Positions 33,938 to 41,870 of a stretch of 64,000 nucleotides of DNA are shown one piece after another (position 1 is the first letter of the stretch; each line of letters opens with the position of its first letter). This DNA comes from an uncultured Christensenellaceae bacterium. GTDB taxonomy: Bacteria > Bacillota > Clostridia > Christensenellales > UBA3700. The stretch covers positions 41,235-105,234 of the forward strand of contig CAJUMY010000006.1 of the NCBI GenBank assembly GCA_910587685.1. Direction: 5' to 3'. Position numbers and translations under genes: made by a program. Under the pieces are notes generated by a model. That model had not been told where the DNA came from, did no database searches, and saw only the letters and a program-made list of their open reading frames with translations.

Positions 33938-35392
33938 TCAGCCTTTCGTACTGTAGTTAGGCGCTTCCTTCGTGATAGATATATCGTGCGGATGGCTCTC
34001 TATGAGCGCGGCGCTGGTTATCTTGACGAACTCAGCCTTAGTTCTAAGGTCTTCTATAGTAGCCATACCGGTATATCCCATACCCGATCTCAAACCGCCC
34101 ATAAGCTGGAATACGACGTCCTGTACGCTTCCTCTGAACGGAACTCTTCCTTCGACGCCTTCGGGAACGAGTTTCTTAGCATCGGACTGGAAATATCTGT
34201 CTTTAGAGCCGTTAGCCATAGCGGCAAGAGAACCCATACCTCTATATACTTTGAAGGATCTGCCTTGGAAGATCTCTATTTCGCCCGGAGTCTCTTCGGT
34301 TCCCGCGAACAGGCTACCTATCATTACTGCCGAAGCTCCCGCGCCGAGCGCCTTGACTATATCGCCGCTGTACTTGATACCGCCGTCGCCGATGATCCTC
34401 TTTCCGAGCTTGTCAGCCATCTCCGCACAGTCCATAATAGCCGTTATCTGCGGAACGCCTATTCCCGCAATTATACGCGTCGTACATATCGAACCGGGTC
34501 CTATACCTACTTTAACGACGTCTGCGCCGGCCTCGATGAGAGCCTTAGTTGCGCCTGCTGTCGCTACGTTGCCCGCAATGATGGGAAGATTCGGGAACTT
34601 CGCCTTTATCTTCGACACGGTATCTATTACGTTCTTGTTATGTCCGTGAGCGGTATCGACGGCTATGAGGTCGACCTTAGCGTCTACAAGAGCCGCTATT
34701 CTGTCCATCGTATCTCCCGTTACGCCTACCGCCGCGCCGGCAAGGAGACGTCCGTTCTTATCCTTTGCGGAATTGGGATACTGTATAGCCTTCTCTATAT
34801 CTTTAATTGTAATAAGACCCTTAAGATTATTATCTTTGTCTACTATCGGAAGCTTTTCTATCCTATGCTCTCCGAGTATCTTCTGCGCTTCGTCGAGAGT
34901 AGTTCCGACAGGAGCAGTGACGAGCCTGTCTTTCGTCATAACGTCGTCGATACGCTTAGTAAAATCAGTCTCGAATCTAAGATCCCTGTTTGTGATGATT
35001 CCTACGAGTTTTCTTCCCCTCGTGATTGGCACGCCGCTGATCTTGTACTTCTTCATCAAAGCGAGAGCGTCGTTGAGCGTATTGTCGGGAGAGAGATAGA
35101 ACGGATCGGTGATAACTCCGTGTTCGCTCCTCTTTACCTTATCCACCTGCGCCGCCTGCTCCTCTATGCTGAGGTTCTTATGTATCATACCGATACCGCC
35201 CTCTCTTGCGATAGCTATAGCGAGCTCGTGTTCGGTGACCGTATCCATCGAAGCGCTGAGGATCGGAATATTGAGCGTAATGCCGTCGGTGAGTTTGGTC
35301 TGCAAACTGACCTCTTTCGGCAAAACTTCCGAATGCTGCGGAACCAATAACACGTCGTCGAACGTCAAACCTTCTTTAATAATCTTACCCAT
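33938..35392 (-). CDS. guaB: IMP dehydrogenase
   Basis: Oxidises IMP to XMP with NAD+, the rate-limiting step to GMP; its product feeds GuaA encoded just downstream. The 484-residue protein has the N-terminal GLTFDDVLLVPQHSEVLP line, two CBS domains (about 95-205), the catalytic cysteine loop GIGPGSICTTRIIAGIGVPQ near residue 300, and the flap region near GSVQDVVFQLMGGLRSGMGYTG. AAGGAGG ribosome site. The guaB-guaA order with a terminator between suggests partly separate control. Confidence 0.98.
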   Translation of the reverse strand: MGKIIKEGLTFDDVLLVPQHSEVLPKEVSLQTKLTDGITLNIPILSASMDTVTEHELAIAIAREGGIGMIHKNLSIEEQAAQVDKVKRSEHGVITDPFYLSPDNTLNDALALMKKYKISGVPITRGRKLVGIITNRDLRFETDFTKRIDDVMTKDRLVTAPVGTTLDEAQKILGEHRIEKLPIVDKDNNLKGLITIKDIEKAIQYPNSAKDKNGRLLAGAAVGVTGDTMDRIAALVDAKVDLIAVDTAHGHNKNVIDTVSKIKAKFPNLPIIAGNVATAGATKALIEAGADVVKVGIGPGSICTTRIIAGIGVPQITAIMDCAEMADKLGKRIIGDGGIKYSGDIVKALGAGASAVMIGSLFAGTEETPGEIEIFQGRSFKVYRGMGSLAAMANGSKDRYFQSDAKKLVPEGVEGRVPFRGSVQDVVFQLMGGLRSGMGYTGMATIEDLRTKAEFVKITSAALIESHPHDISITKEAPNYSTKG

Positions 35393-35515
35393 TGTAAAAC
35401 CTCCTTATAATCTGTCGAAACATACTCGAAAACGAGGCGAATAAAACCTCTTTACAATCGTTTACTGCTTCGGACGTACTTAAGACAACATCAACGCCCG
35501 ACCTTTATTTGTTTA

Positions 35516-35544
35516 ATTTTAGTAAATATTGACGGTAAAGTCAA
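35516..35544 (-). promoter_or_regulatory. Promoter of guaB with a long leader
   Basis: On the minus strand TTGACT (35539-35544), 17-nt spacer, TAAAAT (35516-35521). The leader to the ATG at 35392 is about 115 nt and holds a GAGG...CCTC pairing; I do not recognise the purine or PRPP riboswitch core in it. Confidence 0.7.
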
Positions 35545-35646
35545 ACAAATTAACTTATCTTTCCGAAATTTACCCTTATACCCGATATTAGTTTTTTTAA
35601 TCGCCGCTAAGCGTTAGATAATAAAATGTAAATAATCGGAAAAGAC

Positions 35647-35688
35647 TTGAAAAAAACTTTACGTTATGGTAAACTTTTAATGTATAAT
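35647..35688 (+). promoter_or_regulatory. Promoter region of the GH3 gene
   Basis: Two overlapping options: TTGAAA (35647-35652), 17 nt, TAAACT (35670-35675); or a perfect TATAAT at 35683-35688 with a poor -35. The ATG is at 35743 with GGGAGG before it. Confidence 0.55.
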
Positions 35689-35742
35689 GCCTAAATACGG
35701 AAAGCCAAACAATAATGACCGTCGGCTATCGGGAGGTAATCT

Positions 35743-38409
35743 ATGGATATAAAAATCAAAACGCTCATCGAAGAAATGACACTCGAAGAAAAGGCATCGT
35801 TATGCTCGGGACTTGACTTTTGGTGCACGAAACCCGTAAACAGAATGGGCGTGCCGTCCGTCGCCGTGTCCGACGGCCCTCACGGACTGAGAAAGGAAAA
35901 CGACCTTGACGACAACGTAGGACTCAAACAGTCGTTTCCCGCGACTTCTTTTCCGCCTGCCGTAAATATCGCGAGCACGTGGGATCATTCTCTTGCAAAA
36001 GCCGTAGGAGAAGAGCTTGCAAAGCAGTGTATCGATCAAAAGGTCTCGGTAATACTCGGTCCGGGAACGAATATAAAGCGTTCGCCTCTTTGCGGACGTA
36101 ACTTCGAATATTTTTCCGAAGACCCCGTTCTTGCCGGAAGAATGTGCGTAAACTACATAGACGGAGTTCAAAAGCACGGCATAGGAACGTCGCTCAAACA
36201 TTACGCGTGCAATTCGCAGGAACATCTCAGAATGACTATCAACGAAATAGTCGACGAAAGAACTCTTCGCGAGATATATCTCCCCGCCTTCGAGACTGCA
36301 GTCAAAGAATCGCAGCCTTGGACCGTCATGTGCTCGTACAACAGACTCAACGGAACGTATCTTTCGGACAATGAAAAGATGCTCGACTCCATACTCCGCA
36401 AAGAATGGGGATTCAAAGGTCTCGTAGTCAGCGACTGGAACGCAACGAACGACAGAGTTCAAGGTATCCGCGCAGGTATGGATCTCGAAATGCCGTCCAG
36501 CATGGGACGCACGGATAAACAGATAATGAAAGCGGTAAAAGACGGTTCTCTGAAGGAAGAAGAACTCGATAAGGTCATCGAAAGACTCCTCACTTTCATA
36601 TTCAAATGTCAAGCGGGACTCGACGATAACTATTCGGCGGACTACGGATATTCGCACGCCGTAGCAAGACGCGTTGCGGAAAGCTCGATGGTCCTCCTCA
36701 AAAACGAAGATGATCTGCTTCCTCTTACCGAGGGCGAAGACGTCGCGATAATCGGTGCTCTCGCTAAAAACAGCAGATACCAAGGTTCGGGAAGCTCTAG
36801 GATCAATCCTTATAATCTGGTCAACTTCCTCGACCATATCAACGCGCTCGGAACGAAATACGCTTACGCCGACGGCTACAATATGGACGCCGATATTGTC
36901 GACGATACGCTCATAGCAGAGGCTGTGGCTATGTCTAAAAACAGAGAAAAAGTCGTCGTATTCGTAGGTCTTACCGACTCTTACGAGTGCGAAGGCTACG
37001 ACAGAAGCCATCTCAACATTCCCGAAAGCCACAATAAACTCATAGACGAGATACTCAAAGTCAATAAGAACGTTAGCGTAGTCGTATTCGGAGGTTCTCC
37101 GATAGCTATGCCGTGGGTCGATAACGTCAAGGCGATACTGAACGCATACCTTCCGGGAGAAGCGGGCTTTGAAGCGCTTTACGACATACTCTTCGGCAAA
37201 GTCAATCCGTCGGGACGTCTTGCGGAAACCTATCCAATAAAGAACGAAGACTTCATCGGAGCCAAGTATTACGGCATAGGTCCGAGAAGCGTCGAGCATC
37301 GCGAATCGGTGTACGTGGGATACAGATATTACACGTCGGCTAACAAAAAGGTCCTCTTCCCGTTCGGTTACGGCCTTTCATATACGACGTTCGAATATTC
37401 TAATATGACCGTATCCGCAAACAGCATCAAGGACAGCGACAGCGTTACCGTAACGGTGGACGTTACAAATGCCGGAAAGAGAAGCGGCGAAGAAGTCGTC
37501 GAAGTGTTCGTCTCCGATATCGAATCGACGATATTCAGACCCAAGAGAGAACTCAAAGACTTCGCTAAGATAAAGCTCGAAGCGGGCGAAACGAAGACTG
37601 TCTCCTTCACTCTTTCAAAAAGAGCGTTCGCATACTATAACGTCAACATTAACGACTGGCACGTAGAGAGCGGCGAATTCGATATAGAGATCGCAAAGAA
37701 CGCCGACGAAGTCGTACTTTCAAAGAGGATCTTTGTCGAATCGACTGCGAATAACGTCGAGATACCAAATCTCAAAGACGTCTGCCCGTCGTATTACGAT
37801 ATCGCAAACGCTACAGAGTTGCCAAAAGAAGAATTCGAGGCAATAACGGGATTCAAAATGCCGTCCAACGCGCCTGCAAAACGCGGAGAATTCGATTTCA
37901 ACACAACTATAGGAGATCTCAAGGTATGTCTTATAGGTAAAATAATAGCTAAGCTCGCTCCTGCCATAATCAACAGTCAGGTCCCTAACGCCGACATGAC
38001 AACAAGACTTATGCTACAGCAAGGTTTTGAAGAAATGCCGCTGAGAAGCCTTAACGGCGTCACTACCGGACTCCTCGATATGCAAGCTATATACGGATTC
38101 CTTCTTTGGGGCAATAAAAAAAGACTTAGAGGTCTCGGCAACATCCTTGCGGGTATGATAAAGAGCCTTAAAAACATCAAGTTCAAGAACGAACAGCAGA
38201 AAGTCAAAAAAGAGCAGATGAAAAAGCTCAAAGAAAAAGAAAAGGAACTAAAAGAAACTCATAAGGAAGAGCTTAAGACGCGTAAGATAGAGATGAAAGC
38301 TGTCAAAGAAGAGCATAAGGATCAGATAAAGAGTATCAACGACGAAAAGAAGTCGATCAAAAAATCAGATTTCTCTTCGGAAAAGACCGACGGAAAGAAA
38401 AGCGAATAA
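35743..38409 (+). CDS. Glycoside hydrolase family 3 (beta-glucosidase/xylosidase type) with charged coiled-coil tail
   Basis: An 888-residue cytosolic (no signal peptide) GH3 enzyme that removes non-reducing-end beta-linked sugars. Order: (beta/alpha)8 domain with the nucleophile Asp231 in GLVVSDWNATND and the KHYACNSQE substrate line near residue 155; alpha/beta sandwich domain from about 300, with GYDRSHLNIP and YVGYRYYTS; fibronectin III-like domain about 570-640; a helical extension (IGDLKVCLIGKIIAKLAP to LRGLGNILAGM) seen in other clostridial GH3 proteins; then about 75 residues of Lys/Glu-rich coiled coil to the end. The last part is not typical of the family. Exact sugar specificity cannot be told. 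Confidence 0.93.
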   Translation: MDIKIKTLIEEMTLEEKASLCSGLDFWCTKPVNRMGVPSVAVSDGPHGLRKENDLDDNVGLKQSFPATSFPPAVNIASTWDHSLAKAVGEELAKQCIDQKVSVILGPGTNIKRSPLCGRNFEYFSEDPVLAGRMCVNYIDGVQKHGIGTSLKHYACNSQEHLRMTINEIVDERTLREIYLPAFETAVKESQPWTVMCSYNRLNGTYLSDNEKMLDSILRKEWGFKGLVVSDWNATNDRVQGIRAGMDLEMPSSMGRTDKQIMKAVKDGSLKEEELDKVIERLLTFIFKCQAGLDDNYSADYGYSHAVARRVAESSMVLLKNEDDLLPLTEGEDVAIIGALAKNSRYQGSGSSRINPYNLVNFLDHINALGTKYAYADGYNMDADIVDDTLIAEAVAMSKNREKVVVFVGLTDSYECEGYDRSHLNIPESHNKLIDEILKVNKNVSVVVFGGSPIAMPWVDNVKAILNAYLPGEAGFEALYDILFGKVNPSGRLAETYPIKNEDFIGAKYYGIGPRSVEHRESVYVGYRYYTSANKKVLFPFGYGLSYTTFEYSNMTVSANSIKDSDSVTVTVDVTNAGKRSGEEVVEVFVSDIESTIFRPKRELKDFAKIKLEAGETKTVSFTLSKRAFAYYNVNINDWHVESGEFDIEIAKNADEVVLSKRIFVESTANNVEIPNLKDVCPSYYDIANATELPKEEFEAITGFKMPSNAPAKRGEFDFNTTIGDLKVCLIGKIIAKLAPAIINSQVPNADMTTRLMLQQGFEEMPLRSLNGVTTGLLDMQAIYGFLLWGNKKRLRGLGNILAGMIKSLKNIKFKNEQQKVKKEQMKKLKEKEKELKETHKEELKTRKIEMKAVKEEHKDQIKSINDEKKSIKKSDFSSEKTDGKKSE

Positions 38410-38449
38410 CAAATAGTAAACCGATAAAGCGACTATATAAAAACAGAAT

Positions 38450-38480
38450 ACGCCTTAAAACTCATTGAGCTTTAAGGCGT
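38450..38480 (+). terminator. Terminator of the GH3 gene
   Basis: ACGCCTTAAA / TTTAAGGCGT stem, then GTTTTATAAT; can also work for the convergent lipoprotein gene. Confidence 0.85.
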
Positions 38481-38558
38481 GTTTTATAATATATAATAAT
38501 ATGGTTCGTCTTCGTCACTTTGCCGCAAATATCACGTATACGTACGGCATTATCCGCA

Positions 38559-39248
38559 TCATAGGACTTTTTTGTTTATGACTTTTCCGTCTTTGGGATC
38601 GATAAGAACGGCAAAGTAATCGTCCTTGCTCTTTAGCATAGACACGTACCAATAATACGGACTTGCAGCGTCCTTACGGTTATTGATATATCTTACGGTG
38701 ACCTCTCTCAAAAATTCTTTTTTGGAGAGATCGTCCTTAAGCGCGTCTTTGAGTTCATTATACGCTATCTCGACCGCCTTTTTTGAATCGCAAGTAATAT
38801 CCTTCATCATATCGGCAAGTTCCATCTCGAAATTTTTGTCGTTATAGACTATGGTAAGTCGGCTCGGAACGCCCGCTTTATCGATATTCATGAGCTTCGC
38901 GCTATACGACATTCCCATAACGTCCTTTTCTATCTTGATATTTTCGCTTCCCTTATCTCCCGATATGGTCACGCTGTACTCGCCGTTCATCATATCGAGC
39001 TTCTTAGGCTTTAACTTGAAAATATATTTAACGCTCTTTTCCCCTACCTTGCCGTCAAGCGCCGTTACGTCTTCTCCGTCGACAAGTCTGAGCTCCGCAA
39101 AATAATCTTCGCTGTCAGCCGTATAAAGTTTCGTCTCTTGAAGCGAAATCTTCTCGTTGACCAAATCAATAGGCTCCTTAGTCTCTCCGCATGCTACGAG
39201 CGCAAACAAGCTGACGAATACAAGCGCTATTATCAATAACTTTTTCAT
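38559..39248 (-). CDS. Putative lipoprotein with PepSY-like C-terminal part
   Basis: A 229-residue predicted lipoprotein: signal peptide with lipobox LVAC (Cys20). The middle is a beta-rich region; the last 75 residues (KKAVEIAYNELKDALKDDLSKKEF... YYWYVSMLKSKDDYFAVLIDPKDGKVINKK) have the helix-plus-sheet look of PepSY-type domains, where 'ALIDPKDGKV' resembles the usual 'VxIDAxTGKV' line. That assignment is tentative. Single gene, GGAGGT ribosome site, convergent with GH3. Confidence 0.65.
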   Translation of the reverse strand: MKKLLIIALVFVSLFALVACGETKEPIDLVNEKISLQETKLYTADSEDYFAELRLVDGEDVTALDGKVGEKSVKYIFKLKPKKLDMMNGEYSVTISGDKGSENIKIEKDVMGMSYSAKLMNIDKAGVPSRLTIVYNDKNFEMELADMMKDITCDSKKAVEIAYNELKDALKDDLSKKEFLREVTVRYINNRKDAASPYYWYVSMLKSKDDYFAVLIDPKDGKVINKKVL

Positions 39249-39397
39249 TCAATATACCTCCTGCTTTCTATAGAATACTATGCTCTTTGACATCGCAATA
39301 TACTAAATTCATCAATAAATCAACCGCATTTTTTATCAAAAACCCGACTTTTTCATAAGCCGCCGAGAGTGTTTTCACAATTTTCACCTGATTTTTA

Positions 39398-39426
39398 TTG
39401 TAATAAAATGGAATATGTATTATAAT
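39398..39426 (+). promoter_or_regulatory. Promoter of the XRE regulator
   Basis: TTGTAA (39398-39403), 17-nt spacer, TATAAT (39421-39426). The leader to the ATG at 39564 is about 130 nt; otherwise the 39249-39563 gap holds nothing I can name. Confidence 0.65.
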
Positions 39427-39563
39427 GTAAATTGTCAAAAGCGAACTTGCGGAAAACAAAAATCCGACAAATCGACGTCGTCGTTCGTTATTCCACAAAT
39501 TAGCTTCTGCGATAATAAAAAATATTACAAATACGCGTAAACGCAATAAAGGAGATTGATAAG

Positions 39564-39887
39564 ATGCTTGGCTTGGTTCTTAAACAGTTAAGAAAAGAAA
39601 GAGGAATTTTGCAAAACGTTCTTGCTAAAGACATTAACGTAACACAAGCTACTATCAGTAGCTGGGAAATCGAGAGAACAGCTCCGAACATAGCGCAGCT
39701 CAACCTGCTTGCAAACTATTTCAACGTGACGGTGGATTATTTAATAGGACGCACCGACGAATGTAACGCCTATATTTACGATCTCGGCGACAATGAAAAA
39801 TCTTTCCTTAAGTACTATAACAAACTGAACGAAAGAGAAAAGCGCGCGTTCAAAGCGATGCTCGAGTCCTACGTTAAAAACAAGTAA
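39564..39887 (+). CDS. XRE family transcriptional regulator
   Basis: A 107-residue regulator. Residues about 5-58 form a Cro/CI-type helix-turn-helix (LKQLRKERGILQNVLAKDINVTQATISSWEIERTAPNIAQL); the tail after the YLIGRTDE hinge is helical and probably dimerises. AAGGAG before the ATG. It lies next to, and converges with, the Phd/Doc remnant, but nothing in the sequence shows that it controls it. Confidence 0.85.
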   Translation: MLGLVLKQLRKERGILQNVLAKDINVTQATISSWEIERTAPNIAQLNLLANYFNVTVDYLIGRTDECNAYIYDLGDNEKSFLKYYNKLNEREKRAFKAMLESYVKNK

Positions 39888-39907
39888 AATATTTTTAATA
39901 TTAAATG

Positions 39908-39956
39908 ACCTCTTACGATTCGAACATTATTCGATGGTAAGAGGTTATAATTTTTT
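39908..39956 (+). terminator. Terminator of the XRE gene
   Basis: ACCTCTTAC / GTAAGAGGT stem with inner pairing, then TTTTTT at 39951-39956. It overlaps the likely original end of the doc gene on the other strand. Confidence 0.8.
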
Positions 39957-40328
39957 ATTCGTGTTCTATTATCCAATAAAGTAATTCTTTTTCTGAATAT
40001 TTACCGTCTGCGAGCTTAAGTCCGACGTCAGCGGTTTCGCCTTCTTTCAAATTTAACGATATTCCGTTTTCTCAAGAAAAGTAAGCATTATATACATTCC
40101 TATTCTCTTATTTCCATCTACGAACGCGTGATTCGATATTAACGAATATCCTATTTTAGCTGCCTTTTCTTCTTTTGTCGGAAATAATTCTTGCCCGTCA
40201 AACGTGGCGTATGCGGCATTGACGGCAGAGTCAAGCAAACCAACGTCTCTAACGCCTTGAGAACCTCCTGTTTCCTGAATCAAGAATTTATGGAGCAATA
40301 AAACCTTTTCCGTACTGAATTTGATCAT
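39955..40328 (-). pseudogene. doc: Doc-type Fic-domain toxin, frameshifted near the C-terminus
   Basis: The uninterrupted part (40053-40328) gives 91 residues of a Doc/Fic protein with the core motif HAFVDGNKRIGM. It ends at a premature TAA right after TFLEKTEYR. In the next frame the same strand continues with ENGISLNLKEGETADVGLKL and on to ELLYWIIEHE, ending at 39955: the expected Doc C-terminus. Restoring one A in the GAGAAAACGG run gives an open frame of 124 residues, the normal Doc length. Doc phosphorylates EF-Tu and stops translation. The motif is intact, but the missing last third makes toxicity unlikely. A sequencing or assembly error in the A run is possible. Confidence 0.8.
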
Positions 40329-40567
40329 TTTGCAAGTTCCTCGAAATCTTTTCTATATTTTTCAAGCACTCTTCTTGCTATAATATCTATCTTTTCATCG
40401 TCGGTAAGTTCTATATACGGATTTTCTTCAACGTTAAGCACAAGATATTTAGCTTTGTTATTCTTGAATATCACAGCGCTACCGCTTTTGTCGGCAATCT
40501 TTGCCACCTTACTGAAATTTTGATTTGCCTCTGTCATACTTGTTATTTGGTTAGTGTTGATGATCAT
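40325..40567 (-). CDS. Phd/YefM family antitoxin
   Basis: An 80-residue antitoxin of the Phd/YefM type: N-terminal DNA-binding fold with ITSMTEANQNFSKVAKIADKSGSAVIFKNNKAKYLVL and a helical C-terminal half that would bind Doc. Start at the ATG at 40567 after GGAGGAG; the stop overlaps the doc start (ATGA). It probably represses its own promoter (40587-40615), as is known for the family. Confidence 0.88.
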   Translation of the reverse strand: MIINTNQITSMTEANQNFSKVAKIADKSGSAVIFKNNKAKYLVLNVEENPYIELTDDEKIDIIARRVLEKYRKDFEELAK

Positions 40568-40586
40568 TTTCTCCTCCGTTATATAT

Positions 40587-40615
40587 ATTATATAACAAAA
40601 ATAGGATAAAATCAA
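40587..40615 (-). promoter_or_regulatory. Promoter of the Phd/Doc operon
   Basis: On the minus strand TTGATT (40610-40615), 17-nt spacer, TATAAT (40587-40592). AT-rich palindromic surroundings (ATATATATTATATAAC) could hold the antitoxin operator. Confidence 0.75.
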
Positions 40616-40645
40616 CCTATATTTTATAGTATATTTTTATAACAA

Positions 40646-40672
40646 AAAAAGAACGTTCAACGCGTTCTTTTT
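40646..40672 (-). terminator. Terminator of the V-type ATPase operon
   Basis: AAAAAGAACG / CGTTCTTTTT stem with 7-nt loop and a T-rich tail on the minus strand, 40 nt after the GNAT stop. Confidence 0.85.
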
Positions 40673-40713
40673 AACATGTGAGAATTGATTTGTTTAAATA
40701 TCTTATTTCGTTC

Positions 40714-41232
40714 CTATATTGATTTTTTATCTTTTATATTTTCGTACTTTTCTCTCGTTATCTCCATTATATAGTCGTCCATAACGTAACCGCCGCCTAT
40801 ATCGCTCTTTACTTCGTCTATTATATCGAAGCCTATCGAAAGATACTTATCCTTAGCGTCGTTATTCTTATTGACTGTAAGATATACGCTCTTCTCCTTC
40901 CTTCTCAGGTTCTCAAATACGTTATCCATTATCTTTTTGAAATACCCTTTGCCGCGGCTGTCCTTGACAATGTACGCTTTTGATAAAAAAAGCCTGTCGC
41001 TTTCATGTCTTACGGCATAAAAACCTATATATATGTCATCCTCTTTTAATAGAAAATACTCGTAGTTATCCTCTTTTATTCCGCGAGCTACAGCCTCTTT
41101 CGAAAGATACTTATTGAGCATATATATTATCTGCCCGATGCTCAGGATATCTGCGTACGTCTCGAACCATATCTCTCTCGCGAGCTCTTCGACTATATGC
41201 TCCTCGCCAAGTTCCATCTTCGATATCTGCAT
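40714..41232 (-). CDS. GNAT family N-acetyltransferase
   Basis: A 172-residue acetyltransferase of the GNAT fold. The acetyl-CoA loop is DSRGKGYFKKIMDNV near residue 92, after the strand DRLFLSKAYIV, and the NxNAxxxYxxxGF-like line appears as NKNNDAKDKYLSIGFDI. The substrate is unknown. It begins 2 nt after the ntpD stop, so it is the last gene of the ATPase operon; a functional link to the ATPase is not evident. Confidence 0.85.
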   Translation of the reverse strand: MQISKMELGEEHIVEELAREIWFETYADILSIGQIIYMLNKYLSKEAVARGIKEDNYEYFLLKEDDIYIGFYAVRHESDRLFLSKAYIVKDSRGKGYFKKIMDNVFENLRRKEKSVYLTVNKNNDAKDKYLSIGFDIIDEVKSDIGGGYVMDDYIMEITREKYENIKDKKSI

Positions 41233-41234
41233 AG

Positions 41235-41867
41235 TTACTTGCTCTCCATCATCGACTTTACTTTCATTAGTCTCACTATGTTGCCCCTTTCGTTCTCATC
41301 GAGCTTCATCGTGATGAACTTTATCGTCTCGATGGTTTCGGGAATCATAACGTATTCGAGCGCGTTGACCCTTCTTCTGTTCTTTTCTATCTCGTCGGCG
41401 AGCATATTGCAGGTCTTTTCTATCTCTGCCAATTTTATGAGTTTTGCCGAAAGTTTAGTCAGCGTAGATATCGATTCGTCGAGCTCGCTCGTGACGCTGA
41501 TGAACGAATACGCGTATTTGTCTTCGCCGCCGCTCTCTTTGAGTTGCATTTTCGGCACGGCGACGCTCATGACGTTACCTGTAGATACGTCAAGTTCGAG
41601 AGACGAAGCGGGCATCATAACAGCCTCTTTTATCAAGTTCTCGTCAGTTACCGCTTTAGCTATCATAAAGGCGTTCATCGCCGAAGAAAGCTCGTCTTCT
41701 ATCTCTTCTCTAAGTCTCTTGTTCTCCCGAACGTATTCCATGAAGCGTCTTATCATTTCGTCAGACTTGTCTTTGAGAAGTTTATGCCCTCTCTCCGCAG
41801 TTTTCAGTCTGTTTTTAAGACGTCTCAGCTCCATTCTGGTGGGATTGACTTTCAGCCTCTCTGCCAT
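41235..41867 (-). CDS. ntpD: V-type ATPase subunit D (central stalk)
   Basis: Subunit D forms the long coiled-coil rotor shaft inside the A3B3 head. The 210-residue protein starts with the family line VNPTRMELRRLKNRLKTAERGHKLLKDK and ends in a second long helix (VNALEYVMIPETIETIKFITMKLDENERG), the two forming the coiled coil. Three nt after ntpB. Confidence 0.96.
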   Translation of the reverse strand: MAERLKVNPTRMELRRLKNRLKTAERGHKLLKDKSDEMIRRFMEYVRENKRLREEIEDELSSAMNAFMIAKAVTDENLIKEAVMMPASSLELDVSTGNVMSVAVPKMQLKESGGEDKYAYSFISVTSELDESISTLTKLSAKLIKLAEIEKTCNMLADEIEKNRRRVNALEYVMIPETIETIKFITMKLDENERGNIVRLMKVKSMMESK

Positions 41868-41870
41868 ATA

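Noticed and set aside
33986..35350. A 454-residue open frame antisense to guaB, and a 396-residue one antisense to the ThpR-Sua5 gene (51309-52499)
   Set aside because: Both lie fully inside well-identified genes, are Arg/Ser/Tyr-rich and show no family motif.
35800..37299. A 499-residue open frame antisense to the GH3 gene
   Set aside because: It mirrors the codon bias of the sense gene, which rarely uses TTA, CTA or TCA, so stops are scarce on the opposite strand. No ribosome site, no recognisable domain, and the sense gene is clearly real.
40060..40085. Programmed ribosomal frameshift as explanation of the doc break
   Set aside because: GAGAAAACGG is not a classical slippery heptamer and no clear downstream stimulatory structure is seen; a plain mutation or sequence error is simpler.
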